Shown here piece by piece: positions 33,901 through 49,200 of a DNA stretch of 64,000 bases; position 1 is the stretch's first letter, and each line of letters opens with the position of its first letter. Made by a program: the position numbers and the translations under genes. This DNA comes from Melanocharis versteri. Taxonomy: Eukaryota; Chordata; Aves; Passeriformes; Melanocharitidae. The stretch lies in contig VZTG01000079.1 in NCBI GenBank assembly GCA_013397845.1, positions 256,669 through 320,668 of the forward strand. The letters are read 5' to 3'. The notes below the pieces were generated by a model, which worked only from the letters and a program-made list of their open reading frames with translations, did no database searches and was not told the DNA's origin.

Positions 33901-34247
33901 AGAATTTTCCCAAGGATGGGTTACTTTGCAGGAAAGCTGTTGGGGCAGCTTTCTCACTGAAGAACCTTACAAGCTGCCAGCAGTGAGGTCCTGCGTCTTC
34001 TCAAAAGCCTCCCCACTGTGCACATGATCTCCAGGTCCTTCCCTTCTTCCACTTTTCATTTTAAGAGAAATAGTTCGTTCTGCACGTCATCAGCTGACTT
34101 ACGCTGTGTCTCCGGGCTCCTTGGCCAGGCTTTGCCCAGGGTCTCGAAGGCACAGATCAGGGACTCCATCTGAGCCTCCTTCTCCCTCATGTCCTCATCC
34201 TCTTCATCATGCTTTGGAAAAGCCGCTCCCATGCTCTCCAGAGAGTT
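30946..34247 (-). other. ECPAS: ECPAS terminal five exons, C-terminal HEAT region
   Basis: In transcript order: 34103-34247, 33385-33490, 33145-33233, 31895-31966, 30946-31085. They begin NSLESMGAAFPKHDEEDEDM, with an acidic cluster. They continue through SPETQRCYRQEFCKLMCDRL, AMNAYFQGLMLFDEEHSDP and LETCSSITHSLENKSYTSI, and end KKTLENLD. The human C-terminus ends KKTLENLE, from memory. The junction LTRLQ-EAQQLESL aligns without gap to human. Confidence 0.92.
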
Positions 34248-37200
34248 CTGCAGAGGCCACGGGGGAAGGTGTGACAGAGAAGGATGAGGGCAGGCTAGGC
34301 ACACACAGCAGTGCAGCTCAGTGCTCCCCTGCAGTGTGCACACACCAGCCCTCGTGCCCAGCTCTGGTGCTGTCAGCAGCCTGCAAAGGGGCACAGCGGG
34401 CTCTGCAGCCTGGCACCCAAACACGGGCCTGTGCTACACGAGTCCCACGTGCAGAGCTGCAAGGCTCTGCTGATACTAAACACAAGCACTCTACACAGCT
34501 TCCTAAGAGCCTTTTGCTGCCTGTAGAGCAGCCAGGAATTAACTTTCCATGTGGTAGCAGGCCAGTGGTGGACATCACAAGCAGGAGTCTGTCTAGAGAA
34601 CGGTTGGCCTAATTTCAGAATTTGGGCAGCACGGGTAGAACCACCCCAGAGCTCACCAACGGTCTGGTATTCAGCCCCACCAAAGATCTGGCTGAGTGTG
34701 GGGAATCCCTCACATCATCAGCCCCCTGGGCAGAAGCCTGGCATGCAGCCAACATCACTGGGACTGTCACCACTTGGGTGTTCTGCTCTGAAAGAGAGAA
34801 AACTCAAGAATTTGAACTATCACCTTCTTTATCATGGGAAAGATGATATCAGCAAGTTCCTGGAACCGGTCTTCCTTTGTTGCCTGCAGCACCTCAGCTG
34901 CACAGCGCAGTGCCACCATCTTATACTTCAGGTTTTCTTTACGACATTCTTTCAGGAGAGCCTGGATAACATCTGTGATGGTGGGCTGACCAGGCACTGA
35001 CTTCTGCAGCTCTGCACTGAAATGCAAGGCACACAGACACTATCATGTTGCTCTTCCCAAAATCCACTGCTCTCAGAGAGAATTCCTGTGTCCAAGCACT
35101 CAGCTGCCTACCAGTAATTGTAACGTAAGTTACACTGGGGTGCTCTTTCTCACTCTTTGTCTGTTCTCCCCATTTTATTTTCTTCTTTTCTCATATGCTT
35201 CCAAGGCACTTGCTCCCTCACTACTCTTCTACCTCTTCCTCCTTTTCCCATTAAGGTCTCCATCTTCCCCCTTAGTCTCTGCTTTCCTCTTAGCAACTGT
35301 GGCCTCTCAACATCCTCCTCTTCCTCTCTGAATCAATTTACTTCTGCAGGTCTCTCTGAAACATCACTTGTTCCTCACATGCTGACAGGAGATTAGGATG
35401 GCGATGACAAACTTTCTAGAATCTCCTCAGTACCCTACAAGCAGTAACACTGTACAACAACCTCCCTTTTGAGATCTCAGATCCTGACGGTACCACCTCA
35501 TTCAAGGCACTTACCTGCACACAGAGACGACACTGGCAACAGCCTTTAACAGCTCCTCCTGCAATGATAAAAGAGACATCACTGAGAAGTGCCACACAGC
35601 CAAAATGCACAGTCCTGCTGCACAGGGCGAACCTTTGTGCTCTCCTGCAAGGGGTAGTGGAGAAACGTGCCTGTGACACCAGTTTGGGGAAGCAATGTCT
35701 GTCCATCTCCTGCCACTCCTGCTGCAGAGGACTTAGCTTTCAATCTGCATGGAACTGGCAGCAGAAAGGGGCCTTACAGCACCTCTAAGCACATGCTAGT
35801 ACCCCTCAAGACTAGAAATGGTGCGATGGAATTAGCCTAAGTGCAACCCAACTCCTAAAGCAATCTGTATTTCACCTACCTATCTTCCCAGTCATTTCTG
35901 TATCAGCTAAATGCAGGGCAAAAGCCAGACTCCCTATATCAGCATTCTTATCGTGCTGCTCTGCAGCAGAGAATGTTGCATTTCCTGGCTCAAGGGCTGC
36001 ACGCTGCTGGGCTCACAGCAAACCACGAAGTGGCAATTCCTTCTTTACCTTCCCAGTCCACATTCTCCCCGGCAGGCCTTGCAACAGCGCAGAGAGCACC
36101 ATTCCCAGATGTGGCGGTACAAGGGAGCCTGCCTCTTTGGCAATTGATGCCATGGCAGCTGCTCCCTGAGCTTTCATCTTCCAGGACTGGGACTGCAGAG
36201 CCTTCTGGGTGATGGATATCAACTCCTGCAAATACAGTCTGATCCCACCCTGAGTACCTGCATGTCAAATGGAGGAAGAATGCAATTTTGCCACAAAACA
36301 AACATTTGATCTTACTAAAAAAAACCAAAAACCAAAAACAAACAAACAAAAAACAAACAAAAACAACAAAAAAAAACCAACAAACAAACAAAAAAAACCA
36401 CCAAAAAACAAAACCCAAAAAAACCCACCACACACCACAAGCAAACAAGCCCAACCCTACCCTGGAAAAAACAGAAAACAACAAGTTACAGATCTCTTGA
36501 GGTTTTTGCCTATAAGATGCATCAGAAAGGCCTACTCCAGGCAAAGGGGTGAAGAATTCCTCCCAGCCTGGTTGAAGATGGCTTCTTTTCTAGGGGTCCC
36601 AAATAAAGTCTTTGTTGTGTATTTAGACACAGAGCTCATTTCAGTCCTTCCATACAGCAGACACCAGACACCAGACATTGTGTTAGCCCGTTTCTAAGGA
36701 ATATAATATCATGGGATTTTTTTCTTCCAAGAACAGGTCACTTGAAAACTTTTTTCAGCTCCCTTCTCAGACTCCAGAAAAATCATCCGGTGACTGAGGA
36801 ACCAGATCTGAAATCTTTAAGTGTCATCAAAACAACACTATAATGCATCCAGATCTTCCTCTATAGAAAGAACAGACCTTCTACAGCACAGATTTGTTCA
36901 TTGAAGTTAAAATCACAGGTATTACCACAGAGATCTCCAACAAGAAACAAAGGCCAAAGCCCCTGTAACTCTGAAGTGCGCAGCAGCCCCTAAAGGCTGG
37001 CATCAAAATTTCCAAAGATGTCTAGTTATCTGTACCGTCAGGGCCATATTACAGGGGCATTCAGTGTCTCACATTTTTAAAATACTTCTACTGTGCCTGT
37101 CCATCCTTGTGATCAATGCCCCTGTAATTATTTTAAATAGCCAGAGAAGATAACCTTCACACAAATCTAGAACAAGGAAATAAATGGAAACAAACTTCCC

Positions 37201-40200
37201 CAATCTCTTACCATGAGACCTCTGTATTTTCAAAATTGAATTCCAGAAAGCATACTATTTCTTGTCCCATGCTTCACAGAAAGCTTTACTATTCTTAACG
37301 CAACATACCAGGCACATTTTCCTGCCAAACTTCAGCCCACAGATTAGAATTCTCCTTCTCTCCTTTCTCTTCCTCGGGAACTTCATGCATTCCAAGAAAA
37401 GCCAGTGGCAGCACCTGCTTGGCATGGTTCTTCACTACATCCGGGCTGTAGCGTCCCATAGCATGCACAGTTAAAGCACAGCCTGCTCTGTAAACTGGCT
37501 CTGAAGGAGCAAAACAAGCACATCATGACTGGGAAGCAGGATTATCCTTTCAACTGCTTGGTTTCCCTCTTGGGAAGCAGAGTAATGCACAGTATTGTAT
37601 AACACTGTATGGGAATTATTCAGCCAGTGAAACCAAGCATCACAGCAACAAGGAAATGTTTCTTTACCAGCTTTTGCTATCATCAGGAACTTTTTCTGCA
37701 CTGTATTCTACAAGTGAATACCCCAAAAGCAACATACCTTCCTTCTCCATGTACCAGCTGCTGAGTTTGTGCAACAGCTTCTCAGTGCTACTGTCCCGAG
37801 AAGTCTGTAACAGGGAAGAGACTCAAATTATTCAAACACTTCAAAGAAGCCCACCAATAAAAAAGCAAAATAAAACCTAAAGCACAACTCACCCTGACTA
37901 GATGCCCCATAGCAAAGGCAAAAGACTTCTGTACCACACTGTTGCGATCAGTCAGGCCACTAAGTAAAGCGCTCATAAGTTTGCCTGTTGGAAGAGACTT
38001 TACTTTATCAAAAGCATCATGTTTTATTGCTACGGCAAGAATTACAATAGCCTGCATTTCATCAGACTACCTGAATTTATGCATTTTTCCTCACTGCATG
38101 TATGTGGGGTTGTAAGTCTGTCTGGTCCTTATGTTTAAACAAGTGCTAGTGTTTTGCACACCTTGATTGATAATGTCCCTATATGCAAGCATTCCAGTTG
38201 ATTATGCTTTCAGCTTCATTTCTATTTTGCAACAGAAAGATGACGTTCTTTCTACTATCAGAAGAGACCCAGTGAAGCAAAGTCCCTGTTCATGGTCCAC
38301 CCATAGCTCAAGTCGAAGGAATAAGTGTGTGTTGACAGTGCTGCACTAACACAGGCATTGTTAGACCGCTACAAGAAAGTAAAGAAATATTTTTGCCTAT
38401 TCCTGTGCAGTGCTAGCAAATTCCCTCAACTCCTTCCTCTACCTCTTCCAACTCGGTGAGGTACTGAACCCACTCTGAGCATGCCAATCTCAAACAAAAA
38501 AGGTAACTTCAAACAGCTCTCTGATAAAAATACTCATGTAAAGATCATTCTTGTGCTAAACTCAAGGGAAGAAACACCACAGCAACAAAAAGCACCTTTA
38601 AAACCTGACACTAGAGATAAACCTTACCTGAATAAGGTGTTAAGTCTTGAGGGCACTGTGTGGTTAATGACACAATTACACTGGCACAGCCACCCTGGAA
38701 GATTGCAAGCGAAAACAAAGGTAAGATAAAACAGTATTTGCTGCTGGTTATTATTGTTAATACTTGCTGTGGTGCTACCTGCACTTGTAAGACATGATCT
38801 AGACCCACTCAGCCTCTATTCTCATAATCCAAGAGCAATAAAAGTAGAAGCAGTAAAAGTTTGCAAAACATGAATGACAAGAATTGAAAAAGAAAGTGAA
38901 AAAGGACCCACACTGAGGATAGATGATTCTAGAAGATTTACAGCAATCAAGGATATCCTTCTGCACTCATGTGTCACAGAGCACAGCAGCCATGTAGCCT
39001 AGAGAAGGCTAGGGAAGCACACATTCAGAAAAGTGATGTAGTGGAGTGGGACTCAGATGTCAAATGACTCCAGTACGTACGAACCCAAGCTGTTGCTTTA
39101 AAAGACGCAGTTAAAAGAGCCATATTTACATTGACACTGCTCTATACTCCCTTCTTCATTTCCAAAAGAACTATTAAAACCACAGACTTACCTTTGTGCC
39201 AAGGCCAACTCCACTTTTGATCAGTTCACACAGCCGAGGGACCAACTCACTGAGGACAGACACATCCAAATACTGCAAGCTCTAGAGAAAGGTAAGAGAC
39301 AGGGAGAGAGAAGAAAAAAAAAGAAAAAAAAAAGAAAAAAAGAAAGGTAACAGTGGCAGACGTAAGTTGGTGTATTTCTAGCTGAGGCTGCCTCAGCACT
39401 GCTGGCTGGTCCTCAGCTGAATCACAAGAGTTTGCAGCATGATGAGAAAAAGCCAACATGAAATGGCTTCCACCACATACAGATTCTCCTGTCCCACTTC
39501 TTAGCTGAGCTGACCTTGCTAGAACTATCATTTGCTGGAACTGAGGTACTCCTGCACTCCAACTCTTCAGGAAGCCTGAAAGTAACACACTAGCGAGAAT
39601 GAGATGCAAAGGTGCGTGTATCTTAGGACAAAACCCAACAATTCCCCAACTCTCTGAAACCAGGAAGCAATAACATATCCAAAATAGACAATGACATGAA
39701 GCAGTCAAGACAGTTTTTAAACAGGTCAAGACAAACAAGTGGTATAAATGACATAAAGGTACTAGAGGGATGTAATTAGTATAATGTTTAATCTGCCATG
39801 CCTAAAATGCCACTGGGCAAAACAGAAAGCCTCATGTTACCAGCACTCTGTGTAACACTGTCTGCAGAGGGGAGATCCATTGTCTAGGAGATTCAAGGAT
39901 CACATACTAAATGAAGGTAACTGAGCTTCCAAAGTCAGATCAACTGTCACTTCCCCCTCCATCACTGATATGGTGAAGGAAAGTATCCATATAATCTCCC
40001 AGCCAGCCCCAGAATACAGAGGAGGCTGCTCATAAGCCAGGACATCTTCACAATACTCCAGAGAAGCCATTACTATCTCTCCCCTACCCTATGAAATCCC
40101 TATCAATGATCAGGGCACCACAACTGCTCTCCCAGGGCTGGCAGGGTAGAGGCATGGCCTGGAGGAGGGACGGCAGCAGCTGCTGCAGTCTGCAGGGCTG

Positions 40201-43200
40201 CAGCAAGTACACTTTTACATGGAGCGTTTCATTCCCAACCGCTTTACACTCTATTTATAGAGACCACTTCACCTGACACCAAAACTCAACTCCACATGCT
40301 GTTGTGTACAGGAGGGCTTGCTGCTGCTATTTTTCCGTAAGTCGAGGAAACAATAAATTGCTCTGGTGGCCACAACTCCACTAAAACTTGCTCAACCCTC
40401 ATATCCTCTACCTGCCCACATGCTCTGGCTGTGTGCAATGCCTGAGCAGAAAAGAGGGGCCTATTTTTGGGAAGGGACAGGTTCCTACCGAGGACAAAGG
40501 AGTTCTGCCAGGACAGATCCTACAGCACAGCATCTAGACATCAGCAACTCCTCCTTCAGCAGCAGGAAACTCTGGTGCCAAACACCACTTGCTGACAGTG
40601 TTTTCAGTGATATCAGCATTTTCTCTAAATATCTCCACCATTAAAGTACCAGCAAGGCCCAGATAGGAATATCTAAGGCAATGGTTGAACAGCATTTATG
40701 CCTTACAATGACCATCATTAGTTGAAGGCCCAGGTGAGAAGTTGATTTTGGAGTTGTGGGCCAGAGATGAAGAAAAATGCTAGCTAACATAATCTAGAAC
40801 CAGCTGAGCCCCCATCCAAAGAAAAGCACTTGAAGAATGCCCTCTTCATCAAAGCAGGCAGGTCTTCAGATGAAGAAACAATCCATCTGACTCCAAATGG
40901 AGCCAAAGTTATTCACAACTGATCTGAGGGGCAAGCACTGGTGGCATGATGAGAAGTCTGTACATGAAAAAGGAAGTGGACAGACAGCCACATGGAGATG
41001 TGATAAGGAAATGAACCCTGAAGAAATATTCTGTAAAGCTTCCATTTCAATTTCTGTTCTTCTACAACACACCTTACACCGGAACCCTTCTGATATAAAT
41101 ACTTACCATGTTAATGGTTTCCATCATGGGAGATGATTTGACAGCACTAAGTCTGGCACTATCCATTGCAGTCTAAAAAAAAAAAAAAACCAAGAGGAAA
41201 AAACCCCGAACAAACCCAAGAGTAAACTACAACATGAAAACAGTAGAAAGCGCAACATCAGCTGTAACTCACGATGTCACACTAAAATCCATTTCAGATG
41301 CATAAAGAAAGCAATTATGCCTACAGACTATAAATGTTTCCCTTTCAGAGGCAGACGAATGTTCTAGAGGGAGGGAGAGAGGAAGGGAAAACAAAGGGAG
41401 GGAAAAGAGAGAAAATCCCACATTGAACTGTTCACTGTCTGTTCATTTGCAAAGGGCTACGTTTGACCCTCCTTCCTCCCACAACGAAATTAGCTAAATT
41501 TGTTTCTAATCAATGGGTTTCAACCACTTTCCCAGAAGACTGCAACTGATTAATATGGCTCTTTGACAACAATTAAAGGACATGGTGCAGACAAGATCCA
41601 CCTCCAGCCCCTAGTGCTATGGCACACCTTCCAATTTAAATTATATGAAGTCCTGAAGTTAATCCCTTGGGAAAAACAGCAGTGACATTTAAGAACATAT
41701 TACTAAGATCGCTCTTCACTTTTGGAAACTTACAGTGGTCTAGGGAATAAAAATAATCCCAACCCTTCAAAAAAACTCCCATATTTGTCCAGCCATATTC
41801 TGTGACCAAACTTTGCAGTAACTTATCAGCTATTTCTGTTTGCTTTTTGAACACCTCTCTACCAAATCTGCTACTCTTCCGTTCACTGAATGAAGAGTAA
41901 ATCTTTGTTATCTCTGTTCTGTTGATACCTTCCCATTATGGCTGCACTTACTTTCTCTTGATCTGTTGCAGTAAGACTCAAATAATTGAGGACTTGAGGC
42001 TCCAGCATGCTCAAGGATTCCAAAAGGGCTGGGATAAGTTTTGGTGCATGAGGTTTCAGCATAGATCCAGCACTTTTACTGATCTTCACAAGAGTGTTAA
42101 TGCTGGAAAAAGGTTAAAGGGAAGGTCAACAGAGATACACACAGACTGATCTGAAAAGCCTCTCTGATCTACTGTAATCCAGATACACCAATATAAATCT
42201 TCCTTCAAACAAAACCATGTGTATTTTTTTAGCAAAATTATTCCCTAGCCCTGAGCTTCCAAGGGATGTTATTTTATATTTTGGCCAGAGATTGCTTGCT
42301 TTGGTCCTGGAATCACAAAGGGAATGGGCAAAGAGGCAGTACTGCAGACAGACATGGGAAGAAATAACACACTCTCATGTTTTAAACAAGCACTGGGCAA
42401 AGTCACCCTGAGACGTCCATTGTCTCTGCCCAAGAAAAGACAAGTAACAATAATCTATTCAAACCCTACTAGTCCGTTTCAGACTGGTCACATCTCTCAT
42501 GCTGCATTTTGACAAAGGGATTTCATGTCTTCAAAAGGAATGAAAAAAGTTCAAGAAATATTCTTTTGTTAGAAGCCTTCTAGCCTTCGTAATAATTATT
42601 TTTGCAAAGACCAGCTAGCTACACTCCAACTCTGAATTTTCCAGTTTTTCTCTCCCTCAGTCAAAGGAAAGAATAAACAAGGTTATAAAATTGACAAGCA
42701 TATAAAGTTCCTACACATTGAGGGACACTGAACTGTCACAAGACATAAAATGCATTTGAACAGCATGACCAAATGCAGTCACATCTGGGATGTGAACTGT
42801 CAATACTCACAAGCACTTGTGAAATCAGACATGGCTGTATGAAGAACCATGGGACTTTTTATTTGCAACCAGAACAGATATGCCAGTCCCAAAGGATAGC
42901 CTTAGCACAGCACACTGCTTGTGGATCAGCCTGCCATTTGTACAGGGAGGAAAGAACTTCCTGCTGGGAACTGAATCTGGGCATTTGCAGAGAGGCCACA
43001 TACTCTCAAAAGACAGGCAGAGTTCTCAGGGATGCTGTTTAAATCTCGTGAAAAAAGAACTCAGCAGGAAAGCTCCTTTGGAGAGTAACTTGTCACTTCA
43101 AACACAAAGAATATTCTGCAACTCAGGTGAATAAGCTTGGTGTCTTTGGGACAAATCCTGACCCAACCCCCAGGGAACTTACATGGTACAAAACTAACCT

Positions 43201-46200
43201 GAGAGATCGGACTTCAGCAACAGTGCTTACTATTCCTTTGTCTAGGAGGCAAGAGAGCAACACAGCTATCGTCTTCTGACCTGCTGCTCCTTTAGAGGGA
43301 TCACACATTTTCACACAGACCTGGGGACAGGTGAGAATCAGTGCTGCAAGCATGTACAAACCTCCTCCTCAGATTACATTAAAGCACCTTCTCCTTCAGA
43401 CAGAAGAATCCAACAGCAACTAGACAAACTGCTTATAGCCAAGCCCAGGCACTCTTAAACCTTCATCTTCCCTCCACAAGGTAGTTAAGTTCTAAGACTC
43501 CTCCCTAAAAGGGTTTTCAACTGCAGTCAACTTCCAGACAAGGCAAATACAGATCCTAGCAGGCCTTGACCCGAATCTGGATGATCAGATGGACCAAACG
43601 GCCTCTCAGTTGAAGGACAGCTTATCTCAGCCACAGGGGCTCAACCATTCCATGTGGCAGAGCAGCAAGTCCCAGATGAGAACAAATTCTGCAATTGCAA
43701 CATTTCACAACAACATTTTGGGACCAGATCCTCACTTGCAGCATTAAAATGTCATGCATTATGAAGACTGTGATTTCAAACACAGCACTTTAGATCCACT
43801 GCCACCAATGGGACTTTTTTAGAGGATTACCAAACAAAATATCAAGTGACATATGTGTACTACACCCAAAACACCTGTTCAGTAACAGCATCACAGAGAA
43901 GTCCATACACAATTACTCTGTTCCATACCAGTGACGTACCACTAGGCTCGGTCAACTAGATCAGTCAGTCTTGGTAAACTGTTGAAGTTACAGTAAGTTT
44001 ACTTAAATTCCACCCCCAAGTAAGGAAAAAACAACATCAGAGGAAAAAAACACAGTTTATTACATCCCTCCTTTGCTTGTATAGACCTTAACATCGCATT
44101 ACCCTCAAGCAGCAACACTTCATTAGCATCAAAAAAAGTACAGGGGAGTATATGGTGATACTTATTATGATTGCTTTCTAAGGGGCTGTTCCATCTTTCA
44201 AAACTGGATCTTACACTGGAGATCCTCTCAAGACAACAGTCTATAGTAAATATAGCCTATGGTCACTCCTGACATCAAAACCACACATGTCTTGTCTACA
44301 GGTGCATATGACAAAATTGTAGAGCTTTACCTTGCTTAAAGTTTTTAGGGCTAGCTCTGCTGCCTTTCGCACAGTCTCCTAAAAAAAGAAGTCGACAATT
44401 ATTTCTGCTATTTCTATTCTTCTAGAATGATTCATATTAACTGATAAGCGTTAACACTAGAACTGACAAGGCTATCTTCATGGCTAATATAAAGTAGTAA
44501 TATCTTTAAAAGAAAGTATTATAACATTGTTAAAAGACATTCTGACTTTGGTCCATCTGAGTATCCACTACAATCAATACATTAACAGAGCTCAAACCTG
44601 GAAGCACCCAAAGACTCTGACTTCATATACCCAAGTCAGTTCAGCACACTAGCAGCCCAAAACAAATGTTTCTATATTCAAAAGTTAAGCACCGACTCAG
44701 GAATTCTTTTATATCAAGGAAAAATCCCAAATCATCTAGAATAAGCACAGCAGGAACAAAACCCAACACTTCAAACAGACAGAGAATTTCCAAGGTGGCA
44801 TGGAAATGTTACTTGCAAGGAGCATGAATTTCTAGTCTGCTTACTACTCAAAACTCCCATTGGCTTCAAGCTGACTTGTGAGAGAATCTCTCTTTAAACA
44901 CCTCAGAGCTTGACCACTGTACTGTTTGTTGAAGACTCCTATTCAGTTCTCAGTTCCATTACCTTAATGTCATCTTGCACTCTGAACAGGACTTCCCAGA
45001 TCTCTGGAAGCTTGTCTATGATGTCATCCAAAGGTCTTCCTCTTAGTAAGTCATTTAGTGCTAGACAACTGCAAACAGGGAATTTATTTCTTTCACATAG
45101 TGTTCTTACTTGGTTTAGGTGTATATATACAGATATGCTAATAAATATAAATAAATAGTTTAAAAAAATGAGGACTGTTTCACACTCCTTACTTTCCCCA
45201 AACCCTAAATCTACTCTGTCACAAGAATGTCTCTTTTAGCAGAGAAAAAAACGCTCAGTCATTCAGGTAAAACCTGAAAGAGCTGACAGGAAGTAAAAAA
45301 GGCTGCTGTCATGAAAACTGCTACTGCAAACATTCCAGTGACAAAATTGGTTTAGTCTTATTTTCTTTAAGCATAGGATGAGAAACCAAACCAGTATAAA
45401 GTATGGAATTGAAATTAAAATGGAGGTTTTCAACACAGCATAGATACAAACCATTAAAAACTAAAAGCAGTTTATTAAAAACAGCATCCTGCTGCCAAGT
45501 ACATAATCGTCAGATTGACAACGTTTTATAAGAGAAAACATTATTTCAGATTCAAGGATAGGCAAGAACTAGTAATCAGAAAACTCATTCTTCAGAGAAT
45601 GTTGTTTAGTATAAAGCTACACGCAAAAAAAAAAAAAATTCAGGCAAATAGCTTCAAGATTGTATCATATTCCAAGGGCACGCTACAAGGCTGGGCTTTA
45701 TCCTGATGAAAGAATATGTCCTCTTTTCCCCCACAGCTTCTTCAGGTTAACAAGTTTGTGGTGAACAAGAGAAAATAACTGAGTTCAAACACATATCTAA
45801 TACTTTTCCTAGCAATACCTGGATTCTCTGATCCTCCAAAGACTGCTGGTTAGGTTACTGATCAAATCCTCAAGAATTTCCTTCATGTACTTATCAACCT
45901 ATAATTAAAAAAAGGAAAAATGATGAAACAAGCACAGTTATGCATCCTTGTCCAGTACTCTGTAAAAAAAGAGTCCTTTTGGACAATACAACCTGCTTTC
46001 AGACACATCAGATGAACTAAAGCTTGCCAGTGATGTGCAAACTTCCTCTGACTGTGCTTTAGACATGCCTTTCTCTGCACTGCTCGAGTGCTTAACATTG
46101 TGAAAGATGCAACAAGAAAAGTCCCCTACGGGCTTTATCAACTGAACTGTTAAAATGCAACATCAAACATGTATTTATTCAAGAAGCAGTTGTGCTTTGA

Positions 46201-49200
46201 TGAGGGATCAGAGTGAATGACTTCATATCAAGATCAGCTTTCTTAGGAGAAAAAAATGCAAACCCAATTCCAAGCCTTGCAGAACCAGAGCAAGGGCATC
46301 TTATGAAAATCACATATTCCTGAAATACACCTGGGAGTTCTCCTCAAACTAACGGAATAGCCTGTATCCATGGGCTTCCTCCCACTTAAAGACTGAGGAA
46401 CTGTATTTAGATGCTCTTGCTTGAGGAAGGCATCTTAGGCCATAAGGACTCCTTAAGAACTTCTCTCATAAGCAGTATCAAAGCAATATCAAAGTGGAAA
46501 GACCCCATTTTAAGTAAATCATAAATTTTAATGCTGGCTGCACAAACAAGGCCTGCAATATCCTTTCACATATGAGAGACAGTGCAAAACCTCTGCGCAA
46601 GCTCCAAGCTCATCCATGGATTCAAACACTTCCTCTCCAGGGCAGTACCTCACCCCTTTCTGCATAGCCCCTCCTTTCACAAAATGCACCTGTCCCACGA
46701 GGATCTCTGATACACTGCTGGCTGGCAGCAAACCCCCTCACCGCACTTTGCTGGTCACTCACCATCGACTTGTCAGTGACCAATGCATTCCAAATGCTGG
46801 TCATTGCCTGTCGAATACCCAGGTTGGGATCAAACTGGTAACGGTAGAGCCGGGGAAGAAGCTGGGGCAAAAATGGAGCCAGCTGCTCTCCAGCCTTGGC
46901 AGCTATCACATTGAAACCAAAAGCTGCTCCCTGAAATGACAATAAAACAGTACTTGTTGAAACATTGCTCATTCACTAAGTTATTGCTCCTGGGAACACC
47001 AAAGCCAGGGCAAAGTTGACTGACATAGTTCAGATTTAGACCAAATCAAAAGGACTAGAATGGTACCAGAATTAGCCCATCCTCACTGCTACAGTACCAC
47101 AGTGATCTCAGGCATACAAACACACTCAGCAGACAACATACTACTTCAAAACTTTCTTCCAACCGTTATTTCAAGATACTGATTGATCTCATCTGCAGAA
47201 GTAGTACCGGTGAATCAAAACTTTGAAGATTTAAAAAAGTTCTGCCAAAAGAGACTCTTTCTTAGCAAAACTGGTGAGGGTGGGCCACCCCTTCCTTACA
47301 ATTCTGCTGCTTTAGATGAATTAGAATAACTTAGGAACTGAAAAAGTAAAAACAACTCCACCTTATTGCTAAAACCTGAAATTTCTGGGGATTATAATCT
47401 TGTATCTGTCCATATTTACTTCAAACTTAAGTATTCTTCTGTGATCTTTTCTTTCTCCAAGACTGCACATTACACTGTCATTTCTAATACACTGGAAATG
47501 ATGCCTGCTAAGTCCCAGAGGTTTGGCAGGATAGCCCAAGAAATTACTAATGAAGGCAGTGCAGTGACTGCCTCTAATGACTTCACAGGACAGATGTGTT
47601 ATTTGGGTTAATCTAGAGCAATAAAGACACATTTTCAGTTAGGACCACAGCCATGAAAAGCAAGAAGTTGCAGAACGTGTAAGGAAAAGTAAGGCATTGC
47701 CTGCAATGCCCTGAACAGCATGTTCTGTCTAGCTCTTGTGGGGGGTTTAGAGCACAGATTTCCAGGTGCCCCCTCCAACTTAAAAAGATTCTGCAAATTC
47801 TTCAAATGCCAAAGCTCAACCCACACCTTCTGAGTGGATTTTCTTGACTCATCCTGGCTGGAGAAATTACACAAGGGTCAGGAATCTAACTATGCTCCTG
47901 TGCTTTTGAAGTCCCAGTGCAGAGGGAGGTCTTGAGAGATGTGCTGAATTGTCAAACTCTGGATGAAAGTTAAAGCTGGTACTTGTTTTTTGCACTAAGT
48001 GGTGCTGTCAGAGACTCAAAACAAGTTCTTCCAAGTTTCTGTAAAGCCAGTAAAGAGTCCCCACATCAAAGCTCTGAATAGTACACTTAAATCTCCAAAC
48101 TTATGTTGCACCTTTTTTCACCTGCAAGTGGATCCAACAGTATTTTGGCTTTGCTAAAGCTCCCAGCTGCTTTAAAATATCAAAACTTGAGTTAAAAAGG
48201 GATACTTTTGACAACAGTGCTTTTTAGAAACTTGCAGGTTACTTTTTGCTCTTTAGATAACAAAGATCACTTTCTTCGGCATCCAAAAATTCATCCAGTT
48301 TTGAAAATATTATCACTGTTTGGATATATTAAGGATTGTCTTTCTAAGTACACTCAAAAAAATAAAAGGATCTCAGTTGATTCAGAAGGGAATGTAGGAT
48401 TATATGAACACTCTTGATACCAAAGTTTTGTTGTAAGAATTTCAAGTAATCCTAAATATTTTTCTCTGGCTGATAAATTTGCCTTGGACTGATATCAAAG
48501 CATCAACACCCTCCACATGCAGTTATCCATAAAACAAATAACCAGAAATAGAGAAATACAGTTTTGTTTCCAGAGTTCAGAGAGGGAATGGAAGTTGTAT
48601 GAAAGCAGAGCTTCACCTTCCGAGAATTCCACATGGCATGATGGTTGGCCAGATTCATGAATTTGTACACCAGGTCTGGCTGATTGAGGTCACTAGCCAG
48701 TGAACAAAGCTCCTTGTAGGTAGAAAGACCTTGACTTTGAAAAGCAAAAGGGAAATCAGTGTTACTATTTTTAGGTACACAGATGCTACAATACCTAAAG
48801 CTATTCTCAATTCACATCCTAAAGCAGGCAGAGAAAGGGGAGTAGCACGTCTTTATCACACAGAAATAGTTATGGTAACTCAGAGAACAAGAAGGAACAA
48901 AAAGCTCAGGAAGCAGATTTTTAAGGGAATTCTATTTCAGCATTGACTGTGTCTCTGTCAGAGACTATCAGTAAACTTACCCATCTGGGGTTTTACTCAG
49001 ACCACCCTGAAACACCACAGTTTCTCCAGTCATTTCATGTTTGGCTCTGATAAGAAAAGAGGTCCAGTATTAGCGTTACCAAACTCTACACTTGAATACA
49101 CTGCACACTACAGAACAGGTAATTTTGCTTTATTAACTCAGTAACTTCACATTGTTTTCAGTTCCAATGCCACAAAAAACATATAGGTGTGCAAAGCTAC

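Noticed and set aside
36269..36697. 142-codon Lys/Asn/Thr-rich open frame
   Set aside because: It spans an A/C-rich low-complexity tract and has no domain-like content.
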